Origin: Acinetobacter sp. XS-4
Lineage (GTDB): Bacteria > Pseudomonadota > Gammaproteobacteria > Pseudomonadales > Moraxellaceae
Length of the DNA stretch: 64,000 bases
Assembly: GCF_023920705.1 (NCBI RefSeq)
Contig: NZ_CP094657.1
Location: 1,922,001 to 1,986,000 of the forward strand
Reading direction: 5' to 3'
This document shows, piece by piece, positions 49,604 through 58,459 of this stretch (the stretch's first letter is position 1; the number at the start of each line of letters is the position of its first letter). A model generated the notes under the pieces. The model did no database searches, had not been told where the DNA came from, and saw only the letters and a program-made list of their open reading frames with translations. The position numbers were made by a program, and so were the translations under genes.

Positions 49604-50766
49604 TGAATAAAACAAATCCACCACTTGCTGATAATAGCCTGATTACCCGAGAAGCAACTTTGGCAGATGATCAGGCTTTAAGAAATTTAGTCGCCGTACC
49701 GATGACCACCAAAGGCATACAAATTAGCTTTCAGCGCGAACCGAGTTATTTTAAAGCGTCCGACATTGTCTATCGACATAAATTACATGTGTTGATTGAA
49801 GACACCGAGAGTCAGAAAAATGTTGCTTGTTATAGCAACGGTTACCGCCCATGTTATGTCGATCGGAACGTTCAAAACTTAAGGTACGCGGGTGATTTAC
49901 GGGTAGATCATAGCTATCGAGGTAAATCACTGGTGAAGGTTTTAGCAAAGCATGTAAAACAAACCATGCATGAACCGAACTATAGCCAAATGATTATTTT
50001 TGATGATAACCATGCGGCACGCGCTGCCATCCAAACAGGCAAAACGGGAATGCCTGATTATTATGACGAAGGGCTTATCGAAACATTAAGCCTCACCGAC
50101 ACTGGTGCAAAACGAAAAGTCACGGCTTTTTTAAAGCAGACTTCTCAGCAAAGTGACATACAAGAGATTCGTACATGTGTTGCTAAAGCTCAGCATGTGC
50201 CAGTCATGAATCAATTTATTGCCAACATGGCAGAGTTTTATAACTTTATTCCTGCCTATAACTTTGAAGAACTTGCCGAAGGACATCAGTATTTTTCAGG
50301 AATAAAACTCTCAGACTTTTCACTTTACTTTAAGGGTGAAAAGCTGGTGGGCATGTTTGGTTTATGGGATCAGCATAGTATTAAGCAAACCAAAATCTTG
50401 CATTACAGTTCAGTCATTGGAATTTTTAGACCCGTTTATAACTTGTTGACTCCGCTAACCAAAGGGATGCGTTTGCCTAAACTGGGTGACTCTATTCAGT
50501 ATCATGTGCTACATACGCTTATGTGCCATCCACAAGATTTGGCTTTGCATCATAAAATGCTCGAAGATGCCTATAACAAGTCAAAACAGCAGGGTGTTGG
50601 TGTGGTGAGTTTTACGCTTTCACATAAAGACCCGCGCTATCAGCTAAACCAGTTTTATAAAGGCGAACGCTTAACAGGAATGCATGGTTTTATTAGTTAT
50701 GAAGGCGACCCACGACCACATTTTGATAAAAACTTGATTCCATACTTAGAGGTTGGACGTATTTAA
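49603..50766 (+). CDS. GNAT acetyltransferase of GH3 operon, 387 aa
   Basis: The N-terminal half is a GNAT domain: ITREATLADDQALRNLVAVP at the start and RYAGDLRVDHSYRGKSLVKV as the acetyl-CoA binding motif (RGKSLVK), followed by FDDNHAARAAIQTG. The C-terminal half (about residues 190-387) repeats a degenerate second GNAT-like fold (FYNFIPAYNFEELAEGHQYF, FYKGERLTGMHGFISYEG). It is the last gene of the operon; its start overlaps the TolC-like stop. It could modify the product before or after GH3 conjugation, or self-protect the producer. A hairpin, AAGCCCACGAATGTGGGTTTT (50795-50815), ends the operon. Confidence 0.78.
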   Translation: MNKTNPPLADNSLITREATLADDQALRNLVAVPMTTKGIQISFQREPSYFKASDIVYRHKLHVLIEDTESQKNVACYSNGYRPCYVDRNVQNLRYAGDLRVDHSYRGKSLVKVLAKHVKQTMHEPNYSQMIIFDDNHAARAAIQTGKTGMPDYYDEGLIETLSLTDTGAKRKVTAFLKQTSQQSDIQEIRTCVAKAQHVPVMNQFIANMAEFYNFIPAYNFEELAEGHQYFSGIKLSDFSLYFKGEKLVGMFGLWDQHSIKQTKILHYSSVIGIFRPVYNLLTPLTKGMRLPKLGDSIQYHVLHTLMCHPQDLALHHKMLEDAYNKSKQQGVGVVSFTLSHKDPRYQLNQFYKGERLTGMHGFISYEGDPRPHFDKNLIPYLEVGRI

Positions 50767-50794
50767 TTTAAAGCTTGAATTGATACTTTGAATG

Positions 50795-50816
50795 AAGCCC
50801 ACGAATGTGGGTTTTG
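50795..50816 (+). terminator. terminator of GH3 operon
   Basis: AAGCCCAC and GTGGGTTTT form a stem with loop GAAT and a short T-run. Confidence 0.75.
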
Positions 50817-51001
50817 TCATTTTGAATACGAGCGCTGAAGTTGAAGATCAGTTTATAAAAGAAAACTTAGCAATAATTTATAATATAATTGTTTAATTTT
50901 TAATGGAAAAGTATTTTAATTTTTATTGATGCGTAGTCACTAAACGTACATATAGCGCAACTACTATACAAATCGAAATTTAAGAACATGGTAGTTAAGT
51001 G

Positions 51002-51970
51002 ATGAAAAAAAGTTTATTGGGCGGCCTTATTCTGTCTTTGTGTACAACTCCAGCTTTTGCGTTAAATATTTTATTGGTTAACGATGACGGTCTAACCAGC
51101 AATGTCAAAGCGCTTTATGATGAATTAAAAGCAAATGGCCATAGCGTGCTTGTGTCTGTACCTTGTTCACCACAAAGTGGTCGTGGTGGCGCAATCGTGA
51201 TGTACAGCTCGACAATGATTACCGCGGATAATGATAAGCAAATTGCGGCTGAAAACGGTTGTCACAATGGCGCAGCACCAATTGGCGCACCTGCTGCTGG
51301 AACCTTTACCAAAGCGGGTTATACCAATGGTGACTGGAACTACGCGCATGGTACACCAGTCATGGCAACAGTTTATGGACTAGATGTGGTTGCACCAAAA
51401 CGCTGGGGTAAAGCGCCAGACTTAGTTTTATCTGGCCCGAATGAAGGACAAAATGTCGGAAAAGTCGTTGTACACTCTGGCACGATTGGTAATGTTCAGT
51501 TTTCGGCAGGACGTGGCATTCCATCTATTGCATTAAGCGCCGATACAAACACGGTAGATGACAAAACTTTAAACAACCCTAACTCTGCGATTGTGGCAAA
51601 ACAAACCGTAGTGTTATTAAAAGAATTACAAGCTAAGGCAGGTAAGGGCCAGTTGTTGCCAAAAGGCATCACGCTTAATGTTAATTTTCCTAAAAATTTA
51701 ACAACCAGCACACCTTTTGCTTTTTCAAAAATTGGGACTTATGACTTATATAAGCTGAAGTTCCAAGTGACAAAAGACAATAAAGGCAACAACCAATTTG
51801 GTCTAGGAATAGATGCGGCACCATCGGCTCCAACCGCAGCTCAAATGTCGGATGAAAGCGCCGTAATGCTTAGTAAAATTGCTGTTACCCCAATGCAAGT
51901 TGCTTACGACCAGCGACCAGCAGCTCAAGAGTGGCTTAAAATTCGTTTAAAAAGCCTATTTAACAAGTAA
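51002..51970 (+). CDS. exported SurE-like 5'/3'-nucleotidase
   Basis: A 322-residue protein with a signal peptide (KKSLLGGLILSLCTTPAFA). The mature part begins LNILLVNDDGLTSNVKALYD, the SurE metal motif with the double Asp. SVPCSPQSGRGGAI and PDLVLSGPNEGQNVGKVVVH (SGPNxGxN) follow. SurE proteins are metal-dependent survival phosphatases that remove phosphate from nucleotides; the usual ones are cytoplasmic and about 250 residues. This one is longer and exported, so it probably works in the periplasm on external nucleotides. It is 11 bases upstream of a lipoprotein gene, with which it forms an operon. Confidence 0.88.
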   Translation: MKKSLLGGLILSLCTTPAFALNILLVNDDGLTSNVKALYDELKANGHSVLVSVPCSPQSGRGGAIVMYSSTMITADNDKQIAAENGCHNGAAPIGAPAAGTFTKAGYTNGDWNYAHGTPVMATVYGLDVVAPKRWGKAPDLVLSGPNEGQNVGKVVVHSGTIGNVQFSAGRGIPSIALSADTNTVDDKTLNNPNSAIVAKQTVVLLKELQAKAGKGQLLPKGITLNVNFPKNLTTSTPFAFSKIGTYDLYKLKFQVTKDNKGNNQFGLGIDAAPSAPTAAQMSDESAVMLSKIAVTPMQVAYDQRPAAQEWLKIRLKSLFNK

Positions 51971-51981
51971 GGAGAGAGACC

Positions 51982-52626
51982 ATGAAACGTTGTTTGTTGG
52001 TTTTACTTCTTGGGCTTGGATTGGCGGCTTGTAATGACGATGATCATAATGACCAAGTAACTGCTGAAAAACCTGCATTAGCTCCGAGCTTAGATGTCGG
52101 TACTTATATTATTAGTACTGAAACTGATGAAGAGTTACCTCTGGCGGGTAAATACTATTCTGGCGCAGATGGTTCTAAATTATTGGTTTTAGATGATGAC
52201 GAAAATCGTGCAAAAATTGTGATGAGCTATGACGTAAAAACCAAAGCTTGGCAGAGCAATCAGTCTAATCAAGCGATGACCGTTGAATTGGCACATTATG
52301 AAAAAATTGATGATCAGAAAATTTTGCTTAATCAATTGGCCGGAACATACGATTTATCTTTCCCTGATGGAACAACGGTAAATGCCGAGGTTAATGCACA
52401 AGGCAAAATTGTCTCGAAAGACCCAAATTGTGTGTTTACAGGCGTTATTACTGAAAGCGCTTTAGCGAACACTGCAAATTATCAACTTACCGATAACAAG
52501 TGTGATGCGCTAAAAAATAACTCGAAAGGCTATGTTGTGGTAGATGAAGACTTAGAACCTATGAGTTTTAGACTCGTATCTGACACGATTGCATCAAAAG
52601 ATATTTGGGCATTTGCACAATCTTAA
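51982..52626 (+). CDS. lipoprotein co-transcribed with exported SurE
   Basis: MKRCLLVLLLGLGLAAC is a lipoprotein signal with Cys at residue 17, followed by an acidic His/Asp linker (NDDDHNDQ). The mature part is beta-rich (GADGSKLLVLDDDENRAKIV, YDLSFPDGTTVNAEVNAQGK) with Cys pairs in DPNCVFTG and DNKCDAL. No family recognised. GGAG lies directly before the ATG and the gene follows the SurE-like gene after 11 bases. It may tether or inhibit the exported phosphatase. Confidence 0.7.
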   Translation: MKRCLLVLLLGLGLAACNDDDHNDQVTAEKPALAPSLDVGTYIISTETDEELPLAGKYYSGADGSKLLVLDDDENRAKIVMSYDVKTKAWQSNQSNQAMTVELAHYEKIDDQKILLNQLAGTYDLSFPDGTTVNAEVNAQGKIVSKDPNCVFTGVITESALANTANYQLTDNKCDALKNNSKGYVVVDEDLEPMSFRLVSDTIASKDIWAFAQS

Positions 52627-52629
52627 ACA

Positions 52630-52662
52630 TAAAAAGACAACGGATTTATTTCGTTGTCTTTT
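52630..52662 (+). terminator. bidirectional terminator between convergent genes
   Basis: AAAAGACAACG and CGTTGTCTTTT form an 11-bp stem with loop GATTTATTT. A-run and T-run on both sides serve the lipoprotein gene (plus strand) and the HD-domain gene (minus strand). Confidence 0.85.
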
Positions 52663-53102
52663 CATTCCAACCTATCTTGCGCCGTTGAAACAATTAACAT
52701 GGTTTGAAGGTAATAATCTACTCGTGAGTGATTATTGTCCTTATGTGAGTTATGCGCATTAAAGGCTGCATCATGAAGTTTCACGACTCGAGCGATCAGA
52801 TTCGAACTACAACGAATTAAATATTCTTCGCGTGTTTCACTTTCCCGTTTAGTTAATCCATCAACGGCATCACGGACTTCTTTGCCAAATAAACTTTCGA
52901 TTTTGTCTAGCGTAAGAGGTGTATCTTCAACGCTATCGTGTAGAAGGGCTGTAATAATATAGACTTCTGAAAATCGATGCTCAATTAATGAATTGACCAC
53001 ACCTTTAATATGGTAATCGAAGTAATCATGAGAACCATACTTTTGACCTTGATGAGATTCTTTTGACAATTTCTCTGCTAATTCAACTTCATTTTGAGTC
53101 AT
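52662..53102 (-). CDS. HD-domain hydrolase, small SpoT/MESH1-like
   Basis: A 146-residue protein with the HD metal-binding pattern of small (p)ppGpp hydrolases: AEKLSKESHQGQKYGSHDYF, DYHIKGVV, VYIITALLHDSVEDTPLTLD, KIESLFGKEVRDAVDGLTKR. The HD and ED pairs of the family are present. The later Asn-type motif usually read as VKLADRLHN is VKLHDAAFNAHNSH, so the substrate may differ. It would cleave a hyperphosphorylated nucleotide or related phosphate ester in the cytoplasm. Its end overlaps the terminator shared with the lipoprotein gene. Confidence 0.75.
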   Translation of the reverse strand: MTQNEVELAEKLSKESHQGQKYGSHDYFDYHIKGVVNSLIEHRFSEVYIITALLHDSVEDTPLTLDKIESLFGKEVRDAVDGLTKRESETREEYLIRCSSNLIARVVKLHDAAFNAHNSHKDNNHSRVDYYLQTMLIVSTAQDRLE

Positions 53103-53202
53103 TTTTTGCTCTTATCACTTTAAGTATATGACGCGGCCTAATTCTTGAATTTGGTCGCTTAAATACAAGTTTATACTGAATACTCAAATTAGGCATATAT
53201 AA

Positions 53203-53236
53203 AAAGCAGCCTCGAAATGAGACTGCTCATTTTTAA
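53203..53236 (-). terminator. terminator of the 158-aa gene region
   Basis: AGCAG..CTC and GAG..CTGCT pair (two mismatched bases) around GAAAT with A-run on the left and T-run on the right. It lies between two minus-strand genes and would end transcription of the gene at 53270-53746. Confidence 0.5.
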
Positions 53237-53269
53237 GTGAACGATGAATCGGCGTATTATTCATAAGCT

Positions 53270-53746
53270 TTAAATATTTGATAAAGTGAATGAGCTATTA
53301 CCGCCAGTTAAAGCGACGTTCGTACCATTGATTAATAGAACAGGTTTATTTCCACCAATATTAGTTACGGCTAGACTACCAAACCACCAATTGTTATGAC
53401 CAACATAGTGACCTTGAGCGAGATATACGGGAATGGAAGCCGATGAAGTTTGCAAATTAACGCCAAAGTAGAAGTTAAGCTTGCTAGGGGTGTCTCCACT
53501 ACTTTGACTATCAGCAAACATGTGACTACCTTTTTGTAATAGTTCAACATAACTATTAGCAACCTGCGATGAGCCGCTACGGTTACAGTCTAAAGTGATA
53601 GTCCAAACATTTCCTTTTTTAGTAATAGAGGGTGGCGGATCACAGGTTTCGCCGTCTGTATATACAACAGAATTATCAATATATGTGATATTGGTTAATA
53701 GCCCAGTATCATCGATAATAACAACAGTGTTTGATGAAGTTGACAT
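53270..53746 (-). CDS. hypothetical beta-rich protein, 158 aa
   Basis: No signal peptide and no membrane helix. The sequence is beta-rich with Ser/Thr/Asn abundance: SNTVVIIDDTGLLTNITYID, NVWTITLDCNRSGSSQVANS, YLAQGHYVGHNNWWFGSLAV. Two Cys (ETCDPPPS, TLDCNRS) could bond. The text resembles short adhesion or lectin-like beta sandwiches but no family can be named. An AGAGGATTTAATC ribosome site precedes the ATG. The 900 bases upstream (53747-54640) are AT-rich with no coding potential on either strand. Confidence 0.6.
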   Translation of the reverse strand: MSTSSNTVVIIDDTGLLTNITYIDNSVVYTDGETCDPPPSITKKGNVWTITLDCNRSGSSQVANSYVELLQKGSHMFADSQSSGDTPSKLNFYFGVNLQTSSASIPVYLAQGHYVGHNNWWFGSLAVTNIGGNKPVLLINGTNVALTGGNSSFTLSNI

Positions 53747-54640
53747 GATTAAATCCTCTTAAATTATGTTTTATCCAATCGCTTTATTTTATTGTTTATA
53801 AAAGTAATCGCGCTGGATGCTTTGTCTGGTATTTTAAATACCATTGGTTATAAAGCGTTTGAAGTATGATTTATTTATATGCCTTAGGCTTATATTTTGT
53901 CTTTATTAAAATACCATTTGAGTTGGGTTGTTAATATAGTGTTTATTAAAAAATAAACCGTTTTTGATACAAATTATATTTTACTGGTATTTTTTCACTA
54001 TGTTGTTTTTAGATGTGGAAATGGTTTTATTTTTTATCAAGAAAGATAACTTTTAATTGAAATGTGACTAAAATTGATAATTAAAGCACTGATTGAAAAT
54101 AACTTTATTGTTCTATTTTTACTATAAGTAATTGATATCATTGGTATGGGTATTATATTTTAGCTTGGTTGAATTTATGGCTTTATTGTTAAGTTGTATT
54201 AATATTTTAATTTAAATGTGGTTTTTATGGATTTTAATTGGGTAGTGTTATAATAAATATTAATAATTAAAAATAAAAGGTATTTTATTTGAAATAATTA
54301 TCCTGATGAAAATATTTATAAATATTAGTGCTATGATGGTAACGTCCTTTAATTTTATAAATTATGTCATTAATAGGTGGGGTGTGGTTGTTAATTGCTT
54401 AAATAATCTAGAATATTTTTTATTTGTTGATATAGACTCATAAAAGAAAATAGTTGTTTAATATTTAAGCCATACTAGACCTTAAGTTTTAATGATTTTG
54501 AACTTTAACTTAATGATATAAAAGTAGGTTGTAAATATTACTTAAGAATTCCCTTAATTATGTAATTAAATGAAAAATAATAACTATTTAAATAATTTCT
54601 AGCCAATTTCACATTGACACCTTAAATATTGAAGATTACC
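53747..54640. other. AT-rich intergenic region without visible genes
   Basis: About 890 bases of very AT-rich DNA with short homopolymers. I see no reading frame with protein-like composition, no strong hairpin and no clear repeat. It may contain regulatory DNA for the flanking units, or be the decayed left part of the element that carries the structured leader and TetR gene. Confidence 0.5.
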
Positions 54641-54648
54641 ATTTGCGG

Positions 54649-54933
54649 GCTGGCCTACATCGCCAGTCGGTTTTAGCAGACCGTTTTAAGACCGCATCAG
54701 GATTATTTCTTCTGAGGAATAGTTTTGTGCGTGCACATCTCGTTCCCTCCCGTTGCGGTAGGACGGGAGTGGGACACCTACGGGTGTGCTGGATGTCTTA
54801 ACCAGTCTGCTAACCCACTTCCGTTCTGCCACCATAATTCTAATGTCTTGGCAGAACTCCATATATAAGGAGTTGGCTTTGCACATTCATCATTTCTTGG
54901 CAGCCTTTGCCAAAAGCTATAACGACACAGCTT
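54649..54933 (+). ncRNA. candidate structured RNA leader, chain of hairpins upstream of TetR gene
   Basis: Eight helices can be read by eye: GGCTGGC/GCCAGTC (54648-54668); a long-range helix TAGCAGAC..TTAAGAC (54674-54692) with GTCTTAA..GTCTGCTA (54795-54812); inside it CTCCCGT/ACGGGAG (54747-54769) and ACACC-TACG-GGTGT (54774-54787), whose C(UACG)G loop is an ultrastable UNCG tetraloop in plus-strand RNA; then GTTCTGCCA/TGGCAGAAC (54823-54857), AACTCC/GGAGTT (54855-54874), TTGGCA/TGCCAA (54897-54913) and AAGCT/AGCTT (54914-54933). GC content is higher than the flanks. It could be a leader RNA, an immunity RNA of a satellite phage, or a single-strand replication origin. Confidence 0.6.
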
Positions 54934-55129
54934 AAAACATTTAACGCAGCTTGATCGCCGTAAGGCTTTTTCAGGCTTTAGCTCGTTATTACTTAAAACT
55001 TAGACAATTAAACCTTGAGATGTGCTGAGCACAGTCTTTACGGCTTTACTATGCCTTTTTTTTCTCCCAAAGGCAGCGGTTTTTACATCTCATTTATATA
55101 CAACAATAATTTTTTATAACGGTAAAAAT

Positions 55130-55678
55130 ATGCCACATTTAGTTCTCCCAACACGTGCATTAAAAGTCGTAAATAAGGCAATTGAGTTATTTCACTACAA
55201 CGGATTTCATCTGGTCGGCATCGACAGACTTGTGAAAGAATGTGAAGTTACCAAAGCGACTTTTTATAACTACTTTCACTCAAAAGAACGGTTGATAGAA
55301 ATCTGCCTGATTGTGCAAAAAGAGCGCTTAAAAGAAAAGGTGGTTTCAGTGGTTGAATACGACCATGACATAAGCGCAATCGATAAACTCAAAAAGCTCT
55401 ATCTTTTACACACAGACCTAGACGGGCTGTATTACTTATTATTTAAAGCTATTTTTGAAACAAAACTAACCCATCCAAAAGCGTACATAACCGCCGTGCG
55501 TTACAGAACATGGCTCATCAATGAAATATATAGCCAGCTTAGAGGGCTTAACCCCGATGTTTCCTTTACCGATGCCAAACTCTTTTTATATATGATCGAA
55601 GGCGCCGTTATTCAGCGTTTAAGCTCAAATGAAGTTGATGAGAGGGTGGTTGAGGTGTTTTTGAGGGGGATGGGGTGA
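55130..55678 (+). CDS. TetR-family transcriptional regulator
   Basis: A 182-residue protein beginning MPHLVLPTRALKVVNKAIEL. The TetR helix-turn-helix follows: FHYNGFHLVGIDRLVKECEV, TKATFYNYFHSKERLIEICL. The rest is a helical ligand domain. ATG at 55130 is preferred over an earlier in-frame start at 55022, because the upstream residues are hydrophobic and unlike the family. No strong ribosome site is seen. It stands behind the hairpin-rich leader, without an efflux gene beside it, so it may belong to a mobile or satellite element rather than to drug resistance. Confidence 0.85.
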   Translation: MPHLVLPTRALKVVNKAIELFHYNGFHLVGIDRLVKECEVTKATFYNYFHSKERLIEICLIVQKERLKEKVVSVVEYDHDISAIDKLKKLYLLHTDLDGLYYLLFKAIFETKLTHPKAYITAVRYRTWLINEIYSQLRGLNPDVSFTDAKLFLYMIEGAVIQRLSSNEVDERVVEVFLRGMG

Positions 55679-55849
55679 AAGATAGGAGAGTTTTTAATAT
55701 GCGGACATGTCGTCTTAAACCGCTATAAAATTCTGTTGGGTAATTTTATAATACACATCAATAGCGAATTTTAAGCGCCGTGCTAATAAGTAAGGTTCAA
55801 TAAGTACAGTTGTTTTATTAAACAATAAACATAGAAAATTGAGTATTGG

Positions 55850-56437
55850 ATGCCAAATCAATTTGAAACACATACTTCAGATGTGGGAACTACGATTCAT
55901 TTAAAAATGAATGGTGAGAATTTAGAAAATTTAATAATTTGGGACCGTGTAATAGTAACTACATATGACATTTTCTTTGTATGTATTGCTTTTGAAGCAT
56001 ATATAGAAAATGAAGGGATTCAAACATTTATTGTACTACTATTATTTTTATTATTTCTTTTCTACAAGCACTATGAATATAGAAAAAATAAACGATGGGC
56101 TAAGAATGCCGAGGAAACATTTTTTATTTCCAAAAATAATCTTCGCATTTCTAAAGACTGCCTTGGAAAAAATTTGTTAACAACGGATATTAATACTCAG
56201 AAGATTATCGAAATTGTTTACAGACCTTGGAGTGGTGGAGCGTATCCACCTTTTTTGCCAGAGTTCCACAAAGGTACTATTCATTTAATTGGTTATGATG
56301 ATGGTTGTTCATTTGGTATTAATCTTAACAAAGAAGAAGCAGAGGCATTCATTACCGAATTGCGTTCATTAATTATGCAATACCAAGAACCTCGACATTT
56401 TATTTTTGCACCACATATGCATTTGGCAAAAGATTGA
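55850..56437 (+). CDS. membrane protein, 195 aa, unknown function
   Basis: A short hydrophilic N-terminus, then two hydrophobic helices close together (VIVTTYDIFFVCIAFEAYI, about residues 33-51, and IQTFIVLLLFLLFLFYKHY, about 58-76). A basic linker (YRKNKRWAKNAEETFF) and a soluble beta-rich C-terminal domain (LLTTDINTQKIIEIVYRPWS, HLIGYDDGCSFGINLNKEEA) follow. This is a bacterial PH-like layout. No family certain. It lies 21 bases before the GNAT gene and is likely co-transcribed with it. Confidence 0.55.
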   Translation: MPNQFETHTSDVGTTIHLKMNGENLENLIIWDRVIVTTYDIFFVCIAFEAYIENEGIQTFIVLLLFLLFLFYKHYEYRKNKRWAKNAEETFFISKNNLRISKDCLGKNLLTTDINTQKIIEIVYRPWSGGAYPPFLPEFHKGTIHLIGYDDGCSFGINLNKEEAEAFITELRSLIMQYQEPRHFIFAPHMHLAKD

Positions 56438-56458
56438 TTTGAACTAATTGAGAAAAAT

Positions 56459-56977
56459 ATGAAAGACATTGAAATTTTAGATATAAATGAAATTGGCGAT
56501 TATGAAGAAGGCTTATCGCTACTATTAGAAGATTCTGTAAATAACGGAGCATCAATAGGTTTTCTGGCTCCTGTAGAAAAGAACGAAGTCTTAAATTATT
56601 GGTGTGAGGTCAACCATAAATTAGCACAAGGTAATAGCCGTCTATGGATTGCTATTCAACAAGGAAAGATTGTAGGTAGTGTTCAATTATCCTTAGCGAG
56701 TAAAAAGAACGGTGTTCACAGAGCTGAAGTTGAAAAACTCATGGTTCTGACAACAGCAAGAAAACAAGGAATAGCAACGTTATTACTGAATGAACTAGAA
56801 AATTTTTCAAGAGAAAAAGGTCTATGTTTACTTGTATTAGATACGCGTGAAGGTGATGTATCCGAGCTTTTATATAGCAAGATTGGATTTGTTCGTGTAG
56901 GTGTAATTCCAAGTTTTGCATTAAGCTCAAATGGGAACTACGACGGCACAGCTATTTATTATAAGAAGCTTGTTTGA
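56459..56977 (+). CDS. GNAT family N-acetyltransferase
   Basis: A 172-residue protein with a complete GNAT fold: SRLWIAIQQGKIVGSVQLSL (strand pair), HRAEVEKLMVLTTARKQGIA followed by TLLLNELENFSREKGLCLLV (motif A, acetyl-CoA loop RKQGIA), and LVLDTREGDVSELLYSKIGF (motif B). Such enzymes acetylate small amines; the substrate is unknown. Preceded 21 bases upstream by the membrane-protein gene. The next 237 bases to 57214 are AT-rich and appear empty. Confidence 0.88.
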   Translation: MKDIEILDINEIGDYEEGLSLLLEDSVNNGASIGFLAPVEKNEVLNYWCEVNHKLAQGNSRLWIAIQQGKIVGSVQLSLASKKNGVHRAEVEKLMVLTTARKQGIATLLLNELENFSREKGLCLLVLDTREGDVSELLYSKIGFVRVGVIPSFALSSNGNYDGTAIYYKKLV

Positions 56978-57214
56978 AATTAGATTTTAGGGAATTTCGG
57001 TATTTTCTTGGCGTATGTACCTAAATTATTAGTTATTCTATATAATCGTTTTATTTTAAATTTAGCTAAAGATGTGTCAGTTATTATTTTTTAGATTACA
57101 TAGAATAATAAAATTTTATACAGATAAGAACAAAAAATACCATTAGAAATATCTATATTATTAATGTATTAAATAAATTTTTAATTATTGGTTGATATTT
57201 GATATTTAAATAAC

Positions 57215-58453
57215 ATGAATAAATTTAAACTTGTTGCATATGGTTTTTTGTCTGGATATATATATTGTTTTTTAACCATCACTCTTCAAGCAGTTTTTGC
57301 TACTTTAGGATATGATATTTCATTTATTTCTTCTTTAGTTTTTGCTTTACTTCCATATTCTTTTAAATTTTTATGGAGTAGTTTTGCTGATTCGGTTGAA
57401 AAGGAAAATATAGAATATTTAATATCATTTTTTGCTCTTTTGATATGTTTGTCATTTGTTGTTTTAATATTTTTTTCAAAGATTAAAATGTTAATTTTTA
57501 TGTTAATGTTGTTTAATATTGCTTTTCTTGGAGCATGCTTTGATATTTTAACTGATTTAAATTTAATTAAAAATTTTTCAGATGAAAAAAGACCATTCTT
57601 TCTTTCATATTATATTGGTGGGTGGAGGCTGTCTTCAATATTCGCAGGTGGTGCAGTTTTATTTATTTTTAATAATTTATTTGATAAAAATATTGATTTT
57701 CTATTTTTATTTTCATCATTTATTTTTTTTATATTCTTAAATATATTTAATTTTACAGAAATAAAAAAATTTTTAGAATTTATTTCGAAAAATAAATTAT
57801 ATTTTTTCCTTATAATTCCTTGTACTTGTTTCTTATTTATATTGAAAACTAGTTTTAATAATTTTAAAGAGTCATTAATTATTTTTTTGAATTTGAAAGA
57901 ATTTTATGTGTATTCTTTATTTTATAAGTTATTTGATTTAACATTATCATCATTTGTCGTTGTATTTTTTATTAAGGAGCTTAAATTATCTATTGAATTT
58001 TTTGGAGTAATCAACACAATCGTTCCTCTTTTATCGATTTTAATTCTAAGTCACTTATGGAAATTTACAAGTAAAATTTTTTCACTCAAAAAAATAATGC
58101 TTTATTCTTTATTGATTAAATCAATAACTATAATGATTTTTATGCTTCTTAATTTTTTAAGTTTAAATAGTAACTTATTCGTATTAATAGCTTTTATATT
58201 AAATGTTTTTTCATCAAGTTTTATTACTTATACTTATTCCAATTATATTATGCAATCTGTTCAAGGAGATAACTCTTCATTTAAATACTCTATATTGTCA
58301 TCTTTACCTATGCTATTATTAATTGTTTCAGTTCCATTTGCATCTATTTTAATTTCGAAATATAATTGGAGTACATTTTTTATCTTTATATTGTTTCTTC
58401 AGATTTTTAGTTATTTGTCAATTAATAACATGGATCTAAAAAAAACTAAATGA
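57215..58453 (+). CDS. AmpG-like MFS permease
   Basis: A 412-residue protein with about 12 membrane helices and extreme Phe/Ile/Leu content. YDISFISSLVFALLPYSFKF, then LWSSFADS matches the AmpG/SLC33-type signature (FKFLWAPLxD), and PFFLSYYIGGWRLSSIFAGG fits helix 5. AmpG imports peptidoglycan fragments (anhydro-muropeptides). Here it is convergent with a gene set containing a D-Ala-D-Ala-ligase-like enzyme, so a peptide or cell-wall-derived substrate, or export of a cluster product, is conceivable. Codon use is strongly AT-biased, unlike the core genes of the window. Confidence 0.7.
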   Translation: MNKFKLVAYGFLSGYIYCFLTITLQAVFATLGYDISFISSLVFALLPYSFKFLWSSFADSVEKENIEYLISFFALLICLSFVVLIFFSKIKMLIFMLMLFNIAFLGACFDILTDLNLIKNFSDEKRPFFLSYYIGGWRLSSIFAGGAVLFIFNNLFDKNIDFLFLFSSFIFFIFLNIFNFTEIKKFLEFISKNKLYFFLIIPCTCFLFILKTSFNNFKESLIIFLNLKEFYVYSLFYKLFDLTLSSFVVVFFIKELKLSIEFFGVINTIVPLLSILILSHLWKFTSKIFSLKKIMLYSLLIKSITIMIFMLLNFLSLNSNLFVLIAFILNVFSSSFITYTYSNYIMQSVQGDNSSFKYSILSSLPMLLLIVSVPFASILISKYNWSTFFIFILFLQIFSYLSINNMDLKKTK

Positions 58454-58459
58454 AATATT

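Noticed and set aside
54686..54886. Minus-strand reading frame of 66 codons across the hairpin region (contains PVGVPLPSYRNGRERD)
   Set aside because: It runs through the strongest hairpins, has no ribosome-binding site and reads like the reverse of a structured RNA. The UNCG tetraloop and the TetR gene both favour the plus strand. I treat it as a shadow.
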